In this document: piece by piece, positions 1 through 11,893 of the stretch | Numbering within the stretch: the first letter of the stretch is position 1 | Layout of the letters: each line of letters starts with the position of its first letter | Source: Xenorhabdus sp. BG5 | Lineage (GTDB): Bacteria > Pseudomonadota > Gammaproteobacteria > Enterobacterales > Enterobacteriaceae | Direction: 5' to 3' | Length of the DNA: 64,000 nt | NCBI RefSeq assembly: GCF_015163665.1 | Contig: NZ_JADEUG010000001.1 | Location: 372,001 to 436,000, forward strand | Notes under the pieces: generated by a model | Seen by the model: the letters and a program-made list of their open reading frames with translations, nothing else | Databases searched by the model: none | Told to the model about the DNA's origin: nothing | Made by a program: the position numbers and the translations under genes

Positions 1-3000
1 CTGGCCTTACGTGTCACATTTAATGATGGCCTCAATGTCACGGCGCTGCTCGCACAAGTTCGCGAACGAGCACTTGCCGCCTATGCTCATCAGGATCTGC
101 CTTTCGAACAGATGGTGGAGGCACTCCAGCCTGAACGTAACTTAAGCTACAGTCCCCTTTTTCAGGTAATGCTGACCTTGAATAACACACCCGCCCAGAA
201 TCTGGTATTACCTGATTTGCAGCTCACCTCAATTGAGCAGGCTCACCATGGTGCCTATTTTGACATCACATTATCACTCACTGAAACCGAATCAGGTTTA
301 GCCGGCGCGATAACCTATGCTGCTGATTTATTCGATTCAACCACGGTTGAACGGATGGTTGACTACCTGAAAAATATATTGGCGGCCATGGTTACTGATG
401 AAACACAGCGCATTGCCACTCTGCCGATAATGACAAAATCGGAACAACAATTGCTGGCAAATTTCAATGCCACACAGATGGATTTCCCGTCAGAAACCTT
501 AATCCATCCCCCGTTTGAAGCACTGGCCGCGCAACAACCCAATGCGCCCGCCGTGGTATTTGAAGAACAAACGATGAGTTATGGCGAACTGAACCGGCGC
601 GCTAATCAGCTGGCCCATTATTTGATTGCGCGAGGCGTCCGTCCAGACAAGCGCGTGGCGATTTGTGTCGAGCGCAGTCTGGATATGGTGGTCGGCTTAC
701 TGGCTATCCTTAAGGCTGGCGGAGCCTATGTCCCGCTCGATCCGGCCTACCCGACTGAACGGCTAACCTATATGCTCAACGACGCGGCGCCCGTGGTCCT
801 GCTGACCCAGAGCACGTTAGCTAACACCCTGAACAGTACAGACACCAGTTATCTCACCCTGCTGCTTGATGCGCCGGCAATGTCTCTCGCAGAACAACCG
901 ACTGACAATCCTGACACGCAGAATATGGGGCTGACACCCCACCATCTGGCCTATGTTATCTACACGTCTGGCTCCACCGGATTACCCAAGGGCGTAGAAA
1001 TGCCGCTGGCCGCCTTGTCAAACTTACTGCAATGGCACCGGCACGCGCCTTCACACCCCGCCGGCACGGGCAAAACCCTGCAATTTGCCGCACTGGGATT
1101 TGATGTCGCTTTTCAGGAAATCTTTACCACCCTGAGTGAAGGCGGCTGTCTGGTTCTGGTTAATGAAACCCAACGGCGGGCACCGCAACAGCTTCTCTGG
1201 CTGATCCAGCAACAACAGATTGACCGCATTTTTCTGCCCTATATTGCACTCCAGCATCTGGCTGAAGCCGCCAGTGACAGTGAAGACGATTTTTCCTGCC
1301 TGGCGCATATCATCACCGCCGGCGAGCAACTGCGTATTACACCGGCCATTGCGCGTTTCCTGCAACGGGCTGATTGCCGGTTACATAATCACTATGGCCC
1401 GACAGAAAGCCACGTTGTCACGGCCTATTCATTGGATAAGGCGATGACACCATGGCCAACACTGCCCCCCATCGGTCGCCCGATTGCCAACAACCGTATT
1501 TATATCCTTGATGGCAGCGGCCAACCCGTACCTTTGGGGGTAACCGGGGAAATCTATATCGCCGGCGCTGGGGTGGCTCGTGGGTATCGAAACCGGCCGG
1601 AACTGACCGCTGAACGTTTCCTTGTTGACCCGTTTTCCCCATATCCTGATGACCGCATGTACAAAACCGGCGACCTCGGCCGCTGGCGGCCTGATGGCAA
1701 TATCGAATACCTCGGCCGCAATGATTTTCAGGTCAAACTGCGGGGATTCCGTATTGAACTGGGGGAAATCGAAACACAGCTGATGCAGTGTCACGGGGTG
1801 CGCGAAGCCGTGGTGATTGCCCGCGAAGATGAGCCTGGCGAGAAACGGCTGGTGGCCTATCTGCGGCCGCTGGCGGGCGCTAAACTCATGCCGGCTGAAC
1901 TGCGTCAGCAACTCGCCCGACACCTGGCCGACTATATGTTACCCAGTGCTTTTGTGATGCTGGAAACCTTCCCACTCACGCCCAATGGCAAACTCAACCG
2001 TCAGGCCCTGCCTGCACCGGATGCGTCTGCCGTGGCAACGCGCCGCTATGAAGCACCTGTCGGTGACATAGAAACAGCACTGGCCCAAATCTGGCAGGAC
2101 TTGCTGGGACTGGAACGGGTTGGCCGCCATGATCATTTCTTTGAGCTGGGCGGGCACTCCCTGCTTGCCGTCCAGCTTGTCGCCCGTATCCGTCAGCGAC
2201 TGGCGCGGGAATTACCGTTACAAACCCTGTTTGCCCAACCCGTCCTGCTGGCGCAGGCCCAAACGCTGACAGAAACGGCCACTCTCACACAAACCGTGAT
2301 CTCCCCAGCTGATCGCAGCCAGCCCTTGCCCTTATCCTTTGCCCAACAGCGGTTATGGTTCCTCGGTCAGCTCGATCCGGCGGCGAGTCAAGCCTATCAT
2401 CTCCCAGCAGCGCTGCGCTTATCCGGTTCACTCAATCGCCATGCCCTGATGACGGCGTTTGATCGTCTGGTGGCGCGGCATGAAAGTTTGCGCACCCGCT
2501 TTGTGCTGGTTGCAGGCCAACCCAGCCAGCAAATCGCCCCTGCCGATATCGGTTTTACCCTGTCCTGTCAGGACTTGCGTCAGCTCGATCTCACTTTGCA
2601 TATCAAGCGTGTGGCTGAACTCGCGACCCTTGAAGCCCAAACGCCTTTCGATTTTGCTCAGGGACCGCTTATCCGCGGTCAACTGCTGCAACTGGCGGAT
2701 AAGGAACACGTGTTGCTACTCACACAACACCATATTATTACCGACGGTTGGTCTATTGGCGTGCTGGTACGAGAATTGGGGATTTTCTACTGTGCGGCAC
2801 TTAATGGCAATGAAGATCCTTTACCACCACTACCTATTCAATATGCTGATTATGCGGTGTGGCAACATGAACAGTTAAAAGCAACCACCCTCGCTGCACA
2901 ACGTGATTTCTGGTGTGCTCAGCTTGAAGACGCGCCAGCCTTGCTGACGCTACCCACCGATCGGCCACGCCCAGCCATACAGACCTATGTCGGTGACCAA

Positions 3001-6000
3001 ATCTCTTTCCAGCTTGATACCACCTTATTGACATCACTAAAGGAACTTGGACAGCGCCATAACACCACGCTGTTTATGACCCTATTGAGTGCCTGGAGTA
3101 TCGTGCTGGCCCGACTCAGCGGGCAAGATGATATCGTTATTGGTACTCCAGTCGCTAACCGCCCGCATCATGAGCTTGAAGGGTTGATAGGGTTCTTCGT
3201 CAATACGCTAGCCTTGCGCGTTATATTCAATGATGAACTCAGTGTGGCTGATCTGCTTGCACAAGTTCGCGAACGGGCGCTGGCCGCCTACGCCCATCAG
3301 GATCTGCCTTTCGAGCAGGTGGTAGAAGCCCTCCAACCTGAACGTAGCCTGGGCCACAGCCCGCTCTTTCAGGTGATGCTGGCCTTAAATAACACGCCAG
3401 CCCAAACTCTCATCTTGCCTGAACTACAGCTCACACCATTTGAACAGACGTATCACACCACTCATTTTGATTTGACATTATCATTGGCAGAAACTGAAGC
3501 AGGTTTAACCGGCGCCTTGTCCTATGCTACCGCGCTGTTCGATGCTGCAACTGTTGAGCGTATGGTCAGTTACTTAACCAATATACTGATGGCGATAGTG
3601 GCAGATGAAACACAACGCATTGCTGCCTTGCCGATGCTGCCGGAATCAGAACAGCAACAGCTATTGATAAATTTCAACGCCACTCAAACGGATTTTCCGC
3701 AAGATGCCCTGATCCACCAACTGTTTGAAACTCATGCAGAACAGCATCCTGATACTCTTGCTATTGTCTATGAAGGCCAGACACTGAGCTATGGTGAACT
3801 CAACCGCAGCGCCAATCGCCTGGCCCATTATTTGATCACGTTGGGTGTGCGCCCGGATGATCGGGTAGCGATTTGTGCTGAACGCAGTTTAGACACCATC
3901 GTCGGCTTACTGGGCATCCTTAAAGCTGGCGGAGCCTATGTGCCGCTCGATCCGGCCTATCCAACCGAACGGCTGGCCTATATGCTCGAAGATGCCACCC
4001 CTGTAGTATTACTGACCCAGACAACACAGTTCGACAGGCTACACGGCTGCGTACCTGCAACAGTGCCTATAGTCGTGCTTAATGCCCAGAAAATGTCATT
4101 GGAGGCACTGCCGACTCACAACCCGCAAGCACATATACTGGGACTCACGTCACGCCATCTGGCCTATGTGATCTACACTTCTGGCTCAACAGGCCAGCCG
4201 AAAGGGGTGATGGTCGAGCACCGCAGTATCAATCGGCTGGTGATTAATAATGCTTACGCAGATATCGGTGCGCACGACTGTGTCGCTCATTGTGCCAATA
4301 TCGCTTTTGACGCCTCGACCTGGGAAATCTGGTCTGCCCTGCTCAATGGTGGATGTCTGTACATCGTTCCACAATCTGTACTACTCGATCCGGCACGTTT
4401 TTGTGATGCACTGATCAGAGGGCGCATCACCGCTCTCTGGCTGACAGCGGGCTTATTTAATGAATATCTTGATAGCCTCAAATCCCTGTTTGGGCAATTG
4501 CGCTACCTGCTGATTGGCGGCGATGTGCTCGATCCCAAGAGGATACAACAGGTGCAATTGGCGAAGTCCCAACCCACACATCTGATTAATGGCTATGGCC
4601 CAACGGAAACCACGACGTTTGCTGCAACCTACGAAATGACTTCGCTTATTGATGCAACTCGTTCTATTCCTATCGGCCGCCCGATTGCCAATACCCAGAT
4701 TTATATTTTGGATACACATAGTCAACCCGTTCCCGTTGGTGTTATCGGTGAAATCCATATCGCGGGCGCTGGGATGGCCCGCGGTTATTTGAATCGTCCT
4801 GAACTGACGGCCGAACGTTTCCTCACTAATCCGTTCTCTTCGGAGTCAGACGCTCGCATGTACAAAACCGGCGATCTCGGCCGCTGGCTGCCCGATGGCA
4901 ATATTGAATACCTTGGCCGCACTGATTTTCAGATCAAGCTGCGTGGCTTCCGTATTGAATTAGGGGAAATTGAGGCTAGACTCAGCCAATGTGACGGGGT
5001 GCGCGAAGCGGTGGTGCTGGTTCGTGAAGATACGCCCGGTCAAAAACGGCTGGTCGCCTATTTACGGCCGCAGGAAGGAATTGAATTGCTGCCAACCACA
5101 CTGCGCCAGCAACTCGCCCAATATCTTGCCGACTATATGCTGCCCAGTGCCTTTGTCTCGTTAACAACTTTTCCGTTAACCCCTAACGGCAAACTCGACC
5201 GACAGGCGTTACCGGCTCCCGAACCATCCGCTTTCGTGGTGCGTGGCTATGAATCACCTATCGGCAAGACAGAAACCACTCTGGCCCAAATCTGGCAGGA
5301 TTTGTTAGGACTGGAAAAAATCAGCCGTCATAATCATTTCTTTGAGCTTGGCGGGCACTCGCTGCTCGCTGTACAGTTGTTGAATCGTATGCGTGAACAA
5401 AATATGCAGGTTTCACTGACCACGCTGTTCGCCCATCCAACTTTATGTGATCTGGCTTTGGCTGTTAAGGAGCAATTCGTCATGCCCGTATCCCCATTTG
5501 ATGCAAACCCTGTACCGCTCAGTCCGGCAGGTGCTTTATTACCTTTATTTTTGGTCCACGAAACTTCCGGCGATCCTCTGGTGTATTCTCCCCTGGCGGC
5601 TTTATTACCCCCTGAACTTCCGGTTTATGCCTTGCAGGCACTTGGCATTCATACCTTGGCGCATCCTCCGGTGTCGATTGAAGCACTTGCCGCCTGCCAT
5701 ATTCAGGCCATTCGCCGCCTCCAACCCCAGGGACCTTATCGCCTGATGGGCTGGTCGATTGGCGGGTTGATTGCCTATGAAATAGCCCAACAATTAATCC
5801 GTGACGGTGAGACAGTCACGTTTCTTGGTATGATCGATTCCTATTATCACCCCCATAAAGACAGTGATGACCCCTCTGTAAACGAGGAAGCAAGGCGAAT
5901 AGAATTAATCATTAACGCACTGCGTACTCAAAAAATGATTGGTGATGAGGAAGCGTTAGCAGAGCTGCACAAACTCAGTAACCTGGAACAGGTGCTTGAT

Positions 6001-7134
6001 CACTGTATCGAGCGCCAATGGCTGTCGGCGGGTATCACGCGCGAAGATATTCTTCTGCGTTTTTATACCGCTGAGATGATTACACAGCGTGGTCAGGGGT
6101 ACATCGCGCAAAAATCCACCTTACCTGTCCACCTCTATACTGCGGAAGCATCAGTTAACAGCGATAGTTGGCACGGCTGGCATGACATTGTCGGTCACGA
6201 TTCGGTGCTCCATCCCATCGGCGGCACACATTTTTCCATTATGCATCCGCCTCTGCTCAACCAAATCGTGGATTCAATCACTGAAAATTTACCGGATATG
6301 CCTTCCTTCAACCCACTGGTTATGATTCAGCAAGGCTCTCCATCCGTATCGCCGCTATTTTGCCTGCCGGGTGCTGGTGCCAGCCCGTCCAGTCTGCTTG
6401 AACTGGCCCTGTCGTTCCCACCGCAACTTCCGGTATACGCTTTACAAGCACGTGGGTTCACGGCTGAGCATCATTCCCCTTACCGCAGTGTTGAAGGCGC
6501 GGCCCGTGCTTATATCCAGAAAATCCGGCAACTCCAACCTTATGGTCCCTATCACCTGCTAGGCCACTCTTTTGGCGGCTGGATTGCCTTTGAAATCGCC
6601 TTGCAATTGCAAGCGGAAGGAGAACAGGTATCCGATCTTATTCTTATCGATACCGATGAACCTGACCAGCAAGGAAAAGCTCTCAAGTCAGTCAACCGTA
6701 TTGAGACAATCATGGAGTTGATCGATATCTATAATATGATATTAAATCAGCCGCTTCCGCTCGCCCGGCAAGATTTTGCTAACCTGGCCGCGGATGAACA
6801 GATTCAGCATCTGCACAGTGCCTTGGTTAAGGCCGGTCTTTTCCCGGCAAAAACACCAATATCGCTGTTGCAAGGGATTGTTCGCGTTATGCAGGCTAAT
6901 CTGAACACCCGTTATATCCCTCGTGCTCGTTATAAGGGACTTGTCCATCTGGTTAACGCCGAGGAAGGCGATAAGGATGAAAGGAGAACTCGTGAAACCC
7001 AGTGGCGTCTTCTGGTGGCAGAGCTCAATACGATGGTTGTACCCGGCAATCATATGACCCTGTTATCCGCCCCCCATGTCGGGCAATGGGTAACCAACCT
7101 GTGGCAGAATTGCGTGTTTCTTATTGATAAATAA
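1..7134 (+). CDS. Nonribosomal peptide synthetase, C-terminal part (partial C-A-PCP-C-A-PCP-TE-TE)
   Basis: The reading frame is open from base 1, so the gene is cut by the window edge; 2377 residues remain. Domains in order (residues counted from base 1): the tail of a condensation domain (1-115); adenylation domain A1 (about 160-655) with the YTSGSTG core; PCP1 with GGHS (Ser720); a full condensation domain (about 775-1210) with HHIITDG at 910; A2 (about 1233-1730); PCP2 with GGHS (Ser1787); then two thioesterases, GWSIGG (Ser1919) and GHSFGG (Ser2190). No epimerization domain is seen. Read by eye, the A1 specificity residues are D-V-Q-F-I-A-H-V, a proline-type code. A2 gives D-A-W-W-L-G-G-T, closest to valine-type codes and less certain. 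Tandem thioesterases are known from some lipopeptide synthetases and release or cyclize the product. The product is unknown. The next gene starts 66 bp downstream on the same strand and may be co-transcribed. Confidence 0.95.
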   Translation: MALRVTFNDGLNVTALLAQVRERALAAYAHQDLPFEQMVEALQPERNLSYSPLFQVMLTLNNTPAQNLVLPDLQLTSIEQAHHGAYFDITLSLTETESGLAGAITYAADLFDSTTVERMVDYLKNILAAMVTDETQRIATLPIMTKSEQQLLANFNATQMDFPSETLIHPPFEALAAQQPNAPAVVFEEQTMSYGELNRRANQLAHYLIARGVRPDKRVAICVERSLDMVVGLLAILKAGGAYVPLDPAYPTERLTYMLNDAAPVVLLTQSTLANTLNSTDTSYLTLLLDAPAMSLAEQPTDNPDTQNMGLTPHHLAYVIYTSGSTGLPKGVEMPLAALSNLLQWHRHAPSHPAGTGKTLQFAALGFDVAFQEIFTTLSEGGCLVLVNETQRRAPQQLLWLIQQQQIDRIFLPYIALQHLAEAASDSEDDFSCLAHIITAGEQLRITPAIARFLQRADCRLHNHYGPTESHVVTAYSLDKAMTPWPTLPPIGRPIANNRIYILDGSGQPVPLGVTGEIYIAGAGVARGYRNRPELTAERFLVDPFSPYPDDRMYKTGDLGRWRPDGNIEYLGRNDFQVKLRGFRIELGEIETQLMQCHGVREAVVIAREDEPGEKRLVAYLRPLAGAKLMPAELRQQLARHLADYMLPSAFVMLETFPLTPNGKLNRQALPAPDASAVATRRYEAPVGDIETALAQIWQDLLGLERVGRHDHFFELGGHSLLAVQLVARIRQRLARELPLQTLFAQPVLLAQAQTLTETATLTQTVISPADRSQPLPLSFAQQRLWFLGQLDPAASQAYHLPAALRLSGSLNRHALMTAFDRLVARHESLRTRFVLVAGQPSQQIAPADIGFTLSCQDLRQLDLTLHIKRVAELATLEAQTPFDFAQGPLIRGQLLQLADKEHVLLLTQHHIITDGWSIGVLVRELGIFYCAALNGNEDPLPPLPIQYADYAVWQHEQLKATTLAAQRDFWCAQLEDAPALLTLPTDRPRPAIQTYVGDQISFQLDTTLLTSLKELGQRHNTTLFMTLLSAWSIVLARLSGQDDIVIGTPVANRPHHELEGLIGFFVNTLALRVIFNDELSVADLLAQVRERALAAYAHQDLPFEQVVEALQPERSLGHSPLFQVMLALNNTPAQTLILPELQLTPFEQTYHTTHFDLTLSLAETEAGLTGALSYATALFDAATVERMVSYLTNILMAIVADETQRIAALPMLPESEQQQLLINFNATQTDFPQDALIHQLFETHAEQHPDTLAIVYEGQTLSYGELNRSANRLAHYLITLGVRPDDRVAICAERSLDTIVGLLGILKAGGAYVPLDPAYPTERLAYMLEDATPVVLLTQTTQFDRLHGCVPATVPIVVLNAQKMSLEALPTHNPQAHILGLTSRHLAYVIYTSGSTGQPKGVMVEHRSINRLVINNAYADIGAHDCVAHCANIAFDASTWEIWSALLNGGCLYIVPQSVLLDPARFCDALIRGRITALWLTAGLFNEYLDSLKSLFGQLRYLLIGGDVLDPKRIQQVQLAKSQPTHLINGYGPTETTTFAATYEMTSLIDATRSIPIGRPIANTQIYILDTHSQPVPVGVIGEIHIAGAGMARGYLNRPELTAERFLTNPFSSESDARMYKTGDLGRWLPDGNIEYLGRTDFQIKLRGFRIELGEIEARLSQCDGVREAVVLVREDTPGQKRLVAYLRPQEGIELLPTTLRQQLAQYLADYMLPSAFVSLTTFPLTPNGKLDRQALPAPEPSAFVVRGYESPIGKTETTLAQIWQDLLGLEKISRHNHFFELGGHSLLAVQLLNRMREQNMQVSLTTLFAHPTLCDLALAVKEQFVMPVSPFDANPVPLSPAGALLPLFLVHETSGDPLVYSPLAALLPPELPVYALQALGIHTLAHPPVSIEALAACHIQAIRRLQPQGPYRLMGWSIGGLIAYEIAQQLIRDGETVTFLGMIDSYYHPHKDSDDPSVNEEARRIELIINALRTQKMIGDEEALAELHKLSNLEQVLDHCIERQWLSAGITREDILLRFYTAEMITQRGQGYIAQKSTLPVHLYTAEASVNSDSWHGWHDIVGHDSVLHPIGGTHFSIMHPPLLNQIVDSITENLPDMPSFNPLVMIQQGSPSVSPLFCLPGAGASPSSLLELALSFPPQLPVYALQARGFTAEHHSPYRSVEGAARAYIQKIRQLQPYGPYHLLGHSFGGWIAFEIALQLQAEGEQVSDLILIDTDEPDQQGKALKSVNRIETIMELIDIYNMILNQPLPLARQDFANLAADEQIQHLHSALVKAGLFPAKTPISLLQGIVRVMQANLNTRYIPRARYKGLVHLVNAEEGDKDERRTRETQWRLLVAELNTMVVPGNHMTLLSAPHVGQWVTNLWQNCVFLIDK

Positions 7135-7200
7135 AGCGACTGAACCCTATGTGCGAGCAAAATATGATCGGTATTATTAGTGACCCTAAAGAGGCAAACT

Positions 7201-8874
7201 ATGCTGTATTTTCCTGACAGCCTGAATCACGACGAAAAGGATAAAAAAACGCTTAACACGCACTGTCTGGACGAGCAAGAATGGCAAGCACTGCTCGATC
7301 AGTTTATTTCCTGTGTCGGTGAGGAAGATCTGACCAAACTGGAAACAGAAATTACCAGTGACCCTGTCACTTATTGTCTCCGCCAGTTAAATAAACCCAT
7401 ACGCGAACTGACGGAACTTGAAAGTCAGTTCTCTTCCGTGATTATCCCGGAATCTCCGGTTGATGCTGGGACATATACCCAGCATCTGAGCGAAAATATC
7501 CTCAATCAGGTTGTGCCTGTATCATCACCTACCTTTGTTGGTCACATGACATCGGCTCTCCCCAGACATTTGCCTGCACTTGGCAAGATAGTGACAGCGC
7601 TGAACCAGAACCTAGTCAAACTGGAAACATCACACATTTTAACTGCGCTGGAACGGCAGGTTCTGGGTATGATGCACAAGCTGGTATATCACGGTGATGA
7701 AACTTTCTATAAACAGTGGCTTCACAGCAGTGATCATGCGCTGGCGACCTTCTGTTCTGGTGGAACTGTGGCTAATTTAACCGCCATGTGGGCGTGCCGG
7801 AACCAGCTTATGCCCGCCGACGGGGATTTTACCGGTCTTGCACGTGAGGGATTAGCCAGAGGGCTGATGCATTATGGCTATAGTGGCTTAGCTATTCTGG
7901 TATCGGAACTGGGGCACTATTCGCTGAAAAAAACGGTGGATATCCTTGGATTAGGACAAGATGCCTTGATAAAAGTGGATGCCGACAGAGAGGGGCGGAT
8001 CAGCATTGATGCCCTGCTCACACAATTACAGAAACTGCGCCAGCGCAATATCAAACCCATGGCGATTGTCGGGATAGCTGGCACCACAGAAACTGGTTCC
8101 GTTGATCCGCTGGATATTCTGGCGGATATCGCTGAGCAGGAACAGTGTCATTTCCATGTTGATGCCGCCTGGGGCGGAGCGAGTTTGCTGTCCAAACGCT
8201 ACCGGCACTTATTTACGGGTATCGAACGTGCTGATACCGTCACGATCGATGCACATAAACAAATGTATGTCCCCATGGGAGCTGGTATGGTGTTGTTCCG
8301 TCAGCCTACCCTGACCAACGCCATCGCCCAACATGCTAATTATATTGTGCGCAAAGGATCGAAGGATCTGGGTCGCCATACTTTGGAAGGTTCACGCAGT
8401 GCAATGTCGCTGATGTTACACAGTAACTTCCATTTGCTTGGCCGCCAAAGATTGGCTGGCCTGATCGATGCAAGCATTGAAAAAGCGCAACAATTTGCCG
8501 ATCTCATCCGCCAGCAAGAAGATTTCGAGTTGATCAGTGAACCACAGCTTTGTCTGTTGACCTATCGGTATGCACCGCCAAAGGTATTACAGGCACTACG
8601 AGCAGGTTCAGAACGGGTGAAACAGCAATTGCATGAATCAATTAATGCACTGAACCAGAATATCCAGGCGGTACAGTGGTCCGCGGGAAAATCTTTTGTC
8701 TCACATACCCGTCTCAAACCCGTGCAATGGGATCGGCAACCCACAACCGTTTTTCGTGTCGTGCTGGCAAATCCTCTGACCACGTTGGCAATACTCGAAA
8801 ATATGCTTGAGGAGCAGCGTCAGTTAGCACAACAAAGCCCGTTCTGGCAAACGCTACACAATTTAATCAGTTGA
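7201..8874 (+). CDS. panP: PLP-dependent decarboxylase, PanP-type (putative aspartate 1-decarboxylase)
   Basis: This 557-residue protein is a group II PLP-dependent decarboxylase. It has the HVDAAWGG motif (Asp321 should contact the pyridine nitrogen) and the PLP-binding lysine in DAHK (Lys353). The overall sequence resembles the PanP family, which makes beta-alanine from aspartate and can replace PanD in pantothenate synthesis. Beta-alanine is needed for the 4'-phosphopantetheine arm that loads PCP domains, so the position just after an NRPS gene fits either cofactor supply or supply of a building block. A GTG at 7180 is in frame, but ATG 7201 has a good ribosome site (AAAGAGG, 6 nt spacing) and is preferred. 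Glutamate or tyrosine decarboxylase activity cannot be excluded. Confidence 0.75.
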   Translation: MLYFPDSLNHDEKDKKTLNTHCLDEQEWQALLDQFISCVGEEDLTKLETEITSDPVTYCLRQLNKPIRELTELESQFSSVIIPESPVDAGTYTQHLSENILNQVVPVSSPTFVGHMTSALPRHLPALGKIVTALNQNLVKLETSHILTALERQVLGMMHKLVYHGDETFYKQWLHSSDHALATFCSGGTVANLTAMWACRNQLMPADGDFTGLAREGLARGLMHYGYSGLAILVSELGHYSLKKTVDILGLGQDALIKVDADREGRISIDALLTQLQKLRQRNIKPMAIVGIAGTTETGSVDPLDILADIAEQEQCHFHVDAAWGGASLLSKRYRHLFTGIERADTVTIDAHKQMYVPMGAGMVLFRQPTLTNAIAQHANYIVRKGSKDLGRHTLEGSRSAMSLMLHSNFHLLGRQRLAGLIDASIEKAQQFADLIRQQEDFELISEPQLCLLTYRYAPPKVLQALRAGSERVKQQLHESINALNQNIQAVQWSAGKSFVSHTRLKPVQWDRQPTTVFRVVLANPLTTLAILENMLEEQRQLAQQSPFWQTLHNLIS

Positions 8875-8924
8875 GTATACGGTCTGATATTACATCACAG
8901 TATTCGTTTGATTAATTTATATAC

Positions 8925-8978
8925 CCAATAGATTTCAAATAGCAGCATAGCGGCAGTTTGAAATCTATTGGTTTTTTG
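8925..8978 (+). terminator. Hairpin with T-run after the decarboxylase gene; possible dispersed palindromic repeat
   Basis: A perfect 15-bp inverted repeat (8925-8939 and 8957-8971, arms beginning CCAATAG) encloses a 17-nt GCAGC/GCGGC-containing loop and is followed by six T. It sits 50 bp after the decarboxylase stop and fits an intrinsic terminator for the NRPS-decarboxylase unit. The arm sequence also resembles, from memory, a palindromic element repeated many times in Xenorhabdus, Photorhabdus and Serratia genomes. No second copy was seen in this window. Confidence 0.7.
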
Positions 8979-9029
8979 TACGAATACAAAACGCAAATAA
9001 CATGTCGTTTAAAATCAATAAATCGTTAT

Positions 9030-10112
9030 TCAATCGGCTTGTTGTTCCAATTCTCTGACAAGTGGGATCACGTTTTTACCAAAATACTCTAGCTCTTCCT
9101 GCATATGCAAAAATCCAAGCAACATCAGGTTTACGCCAACTTTTTTATATTCAATAATTCGTTGGGCTATTTGTAATGGCGTGCCAATAAGGTTGGTTTT
9201 AAAGCCGTCATTATACTGTACAAGATCTTCGAAAGTTGATTTTGCCCAGTTCCCTTCTTTTTCTGGTGATGCATTTCCCGCATTTTGAACTTCATGATGG
9301 AAACTTTTCACCGCTTCAAAATCACTATTATCTAAAATATCCTGTAATACTGCGCGAGCCTCTTTCTCATCATCACGGGCAATAGCAAAACCATTAACGC
9401 CTATTTTTACCTGATGATGATTCAATAACGCTTTAGCTCTGATATCTTCGATTTGTTTGTGAATATATTCCACACTGCCGCCATTAGTAAAATACCAATC
9501 AGAAACGCGTGCAGCCATGTCTCTGGCAGCTCTGGAACTCCCTCCTTGAAAAATTTCCGGTAACGGTGCCTGTGGCTTGGGGTTTAAAACATAATCATGA
9601 AAACGATAAAAATCACCAGAAAAACTGAAAGCAGGTTGCGACCAGATCCCTTTCAAGCAACGGATAAATTCTTCAGAACGTAAATAACGTTCTTCATGAT
9701 CCAACCACGGTTCACCAATCGCTTTAAATTCACCGCGAAACCAACCACTAACAATATTAACCGCAATACGGGCACCATAAAGTTGGCTAATTGTTGCTAT
9801 CTGTTTAGCGGCTAATACCGGTTTCCAAGGCCCAGGTAAAAGGGCTGCAATGATTTTCAATTTATTGGTTACCGAAAGCAGATCTTGCGAAAAAGTCATC
9901 GATTCATGCTGGTTTTCAGCACCATATCCAGCAGTAAATCTAATTTGGGTCAATGCATAGTCAAAACCTACATTTTCAGCGATTTGAGCCAGACTGCGAT
10001 TATAAGTATGCTCCCAATTAGTACGTTGCTGGATTTTACTTATAACCAATCCACCTGAAACATTAGGTACCCAATAAGCAAATTTAATGGGTTGAGAATT
10101 GAATTCAGCCAT
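9030..10112 (-). CDS. sfnG: FMNH2-dependent dimethylsulfone monooxygenase
   Basis: This 360-residue luciferase-like (LLM class) flavin-dependent monooxygenase closely matches SfnG: an N-terminal KFAYWVPNVSGGLV segment, FTAGYGAE, the QIATIS...NIVSGW stretch, GEPWLDHEERY and the C-terminal TNLIGTP. SfnG oxidizes dimethylsulfone to methanesulfinate and formaldehyde with reduced FMN supplied by a separate NADH:FMN reductase, releasing sulfur under sulfate limitation. The start has a strong ribosome site (GGAGG, 5 nt before ATG). It stands alone here, with no reductase, MsuD or SfnR beside it. The divergent frmA-frmB pair next door removes formaldehyde, which SfnG chemistry can generate, so the adjacency may be functional. 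Confidence 0.9.
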   Translation of the reverse strand: MAEFNSQPIKFAYWVPNVSGGLVISKIQQRTNWEHTYNRSLAQIAENVGFDYALTQIRFTAGYGAENQHESMTFSQDLLSVTNKLKIIAALLPGPWKPVLAAKQIATISQLYGARIAVNIVSGWFRGEFKAIGEPWLDHEERYLRSEEFIRCLKGIWSQPAFSFSGDFYRFHDYVLNPKPQAPLPEIFQGGSSRAARDMAARVSDWYFTNGGSVEYIHKQIEDIRAKALLNHHQVKIGVNGFAIARDDEKEARAVLQDILDNSDFEAVKSFHHEVQNAGNASPEKEGNWAKSTFEDLVQYNDGFKTNLIGTPLQIAQRIIEYKKVGVNLMLLGFLHMQEELEYFGKNVIPLVRELEQQAD

Positions 10113-11793
<1,681 letters not shown>

Positions 11794-11817
11794 TTAAGTT
11801 TGGATCGTAGACAGAAA

Positions 11818-11840
11818 ACCGTGTTGCCAGCCAACACGGT
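11818..11840 (+). other. Intercistronic hairpin between frmA and frmB
   Basis: A 9-bp GC-rich inverted repeat (11818-11826 with 11832-11840, 5-nt loop) lies 25 bp after the frmA stop. There is no T-run after it, so it is more likely an mRNA processing or stability hairpin than a full terminator. Confidence 0.5.
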
Positions 11841-11893
11841 ATCTGACAAATAATAAAATAATCACTGCAACAAATGATTTTAGAGAGGAAGTC

